6,667 nucleotides of DNA, taken from contig DMER01000224.1 of assembly GCA_003451645.1 (NCBI GenBank), positions 5,575 to 12,241 on the forward strand. Reading direction: 5' to 3'. A program made the translations under genes and the position numbers. The notes beneath the pieces are model-generated. The model made no database searches. It was given only the letters and a program-made list of their open reading frames with translations, and was not told the origin of the DNA. Positions within the stretch are counted from its first letter, which is position 1; every line of letters begins with the position of its first letter. Positions 5,017 to 6,667 of the stretch are shown here, in pieces. Origin of the DNA: Alphaproteobacteria bacterium (GTDB lineage: Bacteria; Pseudomonadota; Alphaproteobacteria; Micropepsales; Micropepsaceae).

Positions 5017-6444
5017 GTGTTTCGCATTGCTCTCATCGCCTTGTCTTCGATCGCTGCTTTTTCGGGGGCCACAATGGGCGCTAGCCCGCCCCCGACAAAA
5101 GCCTCAGGCGCCGACGAAAAGACCGTGCGGACGGTCGCTGTTGTCAATGATAGCGTGATCTCGACCTTCGATTTGGACCAAAGGGTGCGCCTCTTGCTGG
5201 TGACTTCAGGGCAAAACCCAACCCCTGATCTGATCAAACGCTATCGCCCACAGGTCCTCAAAACCCTGATCGACGAGATGCTGCAAACCCAGGAAGCGTT
5301 CAAGTTCAAAGTCCAAGTCGGCAATGAAGAAGTCGACAAATCGGTCGCCCGGATCGCGCAACAGAACAACGCCCAGGTTAATGACATATTCAAAATGCTG
5401 GAGAGCCAAGGGGTCACGCGCGGCACTTTGCAAGGCCAACTGCGCACCGAACTTGCGTGGCAAAAATTTGTCCAAGGCCGCTTCTCCTCGCGCGTGGTGA
5501 TTAGCCCTGATGAGGTAAAAGAGGTCTTGGAGCGCACCCAAGCCAACGCCAATAAGTCACAGTTCTTGGTGTCCGAGATTTTCCTGGCCATCGATAGCCC
5601 GGAGCAAGAGCCAGAAGTCCGCAAGAACCTGGAACAAATCATTGCGCAGTTGCGTCAGGGGGCGCCGTTCACAGTGCTTGCGCGACAGTTCAGCCAATCA
5701 GCCTCCGCCGCCCGCGGTGGCGACATCGATTGGGTGACCGAAGGTCAACTAGAGCCGGAACTCAATACCGTGCTGACAAAAATGCGGCCCGGCAGCATCT
5801 CAGATCCCGTTCGGGCAGCGGGCGGGCTCTATTTGCTCGCGCTCCGTCAGAAGCAGACTGCGGCTGGATCCAAACCCGAAGAAAACGACCAGCCAGAGGC
5901 TGTACCGGTTGCGACGGGCGGCCAACCGGAAATCAAGGTCATTAAAGGCCCGTCCGCCCAAGTGGGCCTGGCACGCTTGCTGATCCCAATGGACGCAAGC
6001 GCAAACAAAGCCAAGCAAGAGGCCGCCAAGCAGAAGGCCGTCGCACTTTACCGCGGCGTCAATGGTTGCGGACAGCCATTGCAAGCGCTGGCCAAGCAAG
6101 TTGGCGGGGTGCAGGTCAACGCAATGGGCACGATCGCGCTCAAGGACTTGGCTCCCGACTTTCGCAAGCTGCTGGAGCAAACGCCCAATGGCCGGCCCTC
6201 TCCGCCTTTGCGCTCCGGCCAAGGCATCGAGATGTTCGTGATTTGCTCAGGTGGTGCACAAATCCAGGTGACGCAGCCGGCCGGCCCCGCGCGTGCCGCT
6301 GCACCGCGGACAGAAGCATTCAAGATGCCGACCAAGGAAGACATCGAGAATCGCCTGTTCTCCCAGCAAATCAACATGCTGGCCCGGCGTCATTTGCGCG
6401 ACTTGCGGCGCGACGCGACGATTGAAATCAAGGACCAGAATTGA
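5017..6444 (+). CDS. surA: Periplasmic chaperone / peptidyl-prolyl isomerase SurA
   Basis: SurA binds unfolded outer-membrane proteins in the periplasm and delivers them to the BAM complex; in Escherichia coli LptD is one of its clients. The 475-residue product begins with a signal peptide probably cut after Ala22 (TMGA|SPPP). The N-terminal chaperone domain spans about 37-175 and opens with VAVVNDSVISTFDLDQRV (40-57), the typical SurA entry. A parvulin-type isomerase domain covers about 181-280 and includes FSQSASAARGGDIDW (225-239), which carries the family's FS...GGD.GW core. A Pro/Glu/Gly-rich linker (about 281-315) leads to a second, diverged parvulin-like region (about 316-415) lacking the FS...GGD motif, then a C-terminal helix. 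The only cysteines are Cys351 and Cys410, both in that second region. GTG start. pdxA overlaps its stop by 4 nt. PpiD or a general parvulin is less likely, given the absence of a membrane anchor and the position next to lptD and pdxA. Confidence 0.93.
   Translation: MFRIALIALSSIAAFSGATMGASPPPTKASGADEKTVRTVAVVNDSVISTFDLDQRVRLLLVTSGQNPTPDLIKRYRPQVLKTLIDEMLQTQEAFKFKVQVGNEEVDKSVARIAQQNNAQVNDIFKMLESQGVTRGTLQGQLRTELAWQKFVQGRFSSRVVISPDEVKEVLERTQANANKSQFLVSEIFLAIDSPEQEPEVRKNLEQIIAQLRQGAPFTVLARQFSQSASAARGGDIDWVTEGQLEPELNTVLTKMRPGSISDPVRAAGGLYLLALRQKQTAAGSKPEENDQPEAVPVATGGQPEIKVIKGPSAQVGLARLLIPMDASANKAKQEAAKQKAVALYRGVNGCGQPLQALAKQVGGVQVNAMGTIALKDLAPDFRKLLEQTPNGRPSPPLRSGQGIEMFVICSGGAQIQVTQPAGPARAAAPRTEAFKMPTKEDIENRLFSQQINMLARRHLRDLRRDATIEIKDQN
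6430..6434 (+). promoter_or_regulatory. Ribosome binding site of pdxA
   Basis: AAGGA lies within the last codons of surA, six bases before TTG 6441. The pdxA frame has no ATG near the start of homology, so this site and spacing decide in favour of the unusual TTG start that overlaps the surA stop (TTGA). Confidence 0.65.
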
Positions 6445-6667
6445 GCTCCCGCCTTGAGCGGCCCCTGGCGCTGACTTGCGGTGATCCTGCTGGCATTGGC
6501 GCAGAGATCGCTTTGAAAACTTGGGCTGAGCTCCGGGTCACAGGCCCACATTTCGCCTATATCGGCGATTGCGATCATATAGGCCGGACCGCGCGCGAAC
6601 TGGGCATGCCGCCTCCCGCCAGATTGGACGCGATTGATCAGGCGCCTGGCATCTTCCAGAACGCAAT
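6441..6667 (+). CDS. pdxA: 4-hydroxythreonine-4-phosphate dehydrogenase PdxA, N-terminal fragment
   Basis: PdxA oxidises 4-phosphohydroxy-L-threonine with NAD in the deoxyxylulose-5-phosphate-dependent route to pyridoxal phosphate, in the cytosol. Reading from TTG 6441 gives 75 codons, open to the window edge. The product begins MSSRLERPLALTCGDPAGIG (residues 1-20) and continues A-E-I-A-L-K-T-W. PLALT.GDPAGIG.E is the family's N-terminal signature (residues 8-22). Here the residue before GDPAGIG is Cys13, and Ala21 replaces the more usual Pro. YIGDCDHIG further on fits the nucleotide-binding fold. The metal-binding histidines lie downstream, outside the window. The TTG start overlaps the surA stop by 4 nt and has AAGGA at proper spacing, so pdxA is probably co-transcribed and coupled with surA, as in many proteobacteria. 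Confidence 0.93.
   Translation, partial: MSSRLERPLALTCGDPAGIGAEIALKTWAELRVTGPHFAYIGDCDHIGRTARELGMPPPARLDAIDQAPGIFQNA

Noticed and set aside
4964..5158. Small plus-strand open frame (64 codons) overlapping the start of surA
   Set aside because: It runs in another frame through the surA signal peptide and chaperone entry and shows no ribosome binding site or recognisable features.

Overview
The window is a stretch of alphaproteobacterial chromosome devoted mostly to building the outer membrane. The gene order pepA (divergent) | lptF-lptG-lptD-surA-pdxA is, from memory, a standard arrangement in Alphaproteobacteria, usually followed by rsmA/ksgA. The moderately high G+C (about 58-60% by eye), the AGGA-type ribosome binding sites and the protein sequences fit that class. 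The sequence alone does not support a call to order or genus. There are no mobile elements, tRNA or rRNA genes, CRISPR arrays or signs of recent transfer.

Layout: 1-169 (minus strand) is the start of a leucyl aminopeptidase gene (pepA). 170-432 is the divergent intergenic region, holding an inverted repeat and weak promoter candidates. 433-1557 is lptF and 1582-2676 is lptG, in the same reading frame and separated by one stop codon plus 8 sense codons. 2673-4841 is lptD, which overlaps lptG by 4 nt. 4842-5016 is a 175-nt gap with a candidate promoter and short hairpins. 5017-6444 is surA. 6441-6667 is the start of pdxA, which overlaps surA by 4 nt, begins with TTG and runs off the window.

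How the genes fit together: LptF and LptG are the transmembrane subunits of the inner-membrane ABC transporter LptB2FG, which extracts lipopolysaccharide from the inner membrane. LptD is the outer-membrane barrel that inserts lipopolysaccharide into the outer leaflet. SurA is the periplasmic chaperone that escorts outer-membrane proteins, LptD among them, to the BAM complex. PdxA is a vitamin B6 biosynthesis enzyme that often sits next to surA. The partner genes lptA, lptB, lptC and lptE are not in the window.

This is an ordinary core-genome region and I do not see a new system in it. The items worth a second look are small: the three-cysteine pattern of LptD, a lone cysteine pair in SurA, the single-stop junction between lptF and lptG, three non-ATG starts in a row, the structured lptD-surA gap, and an inverted repeat between pepA and lptF.
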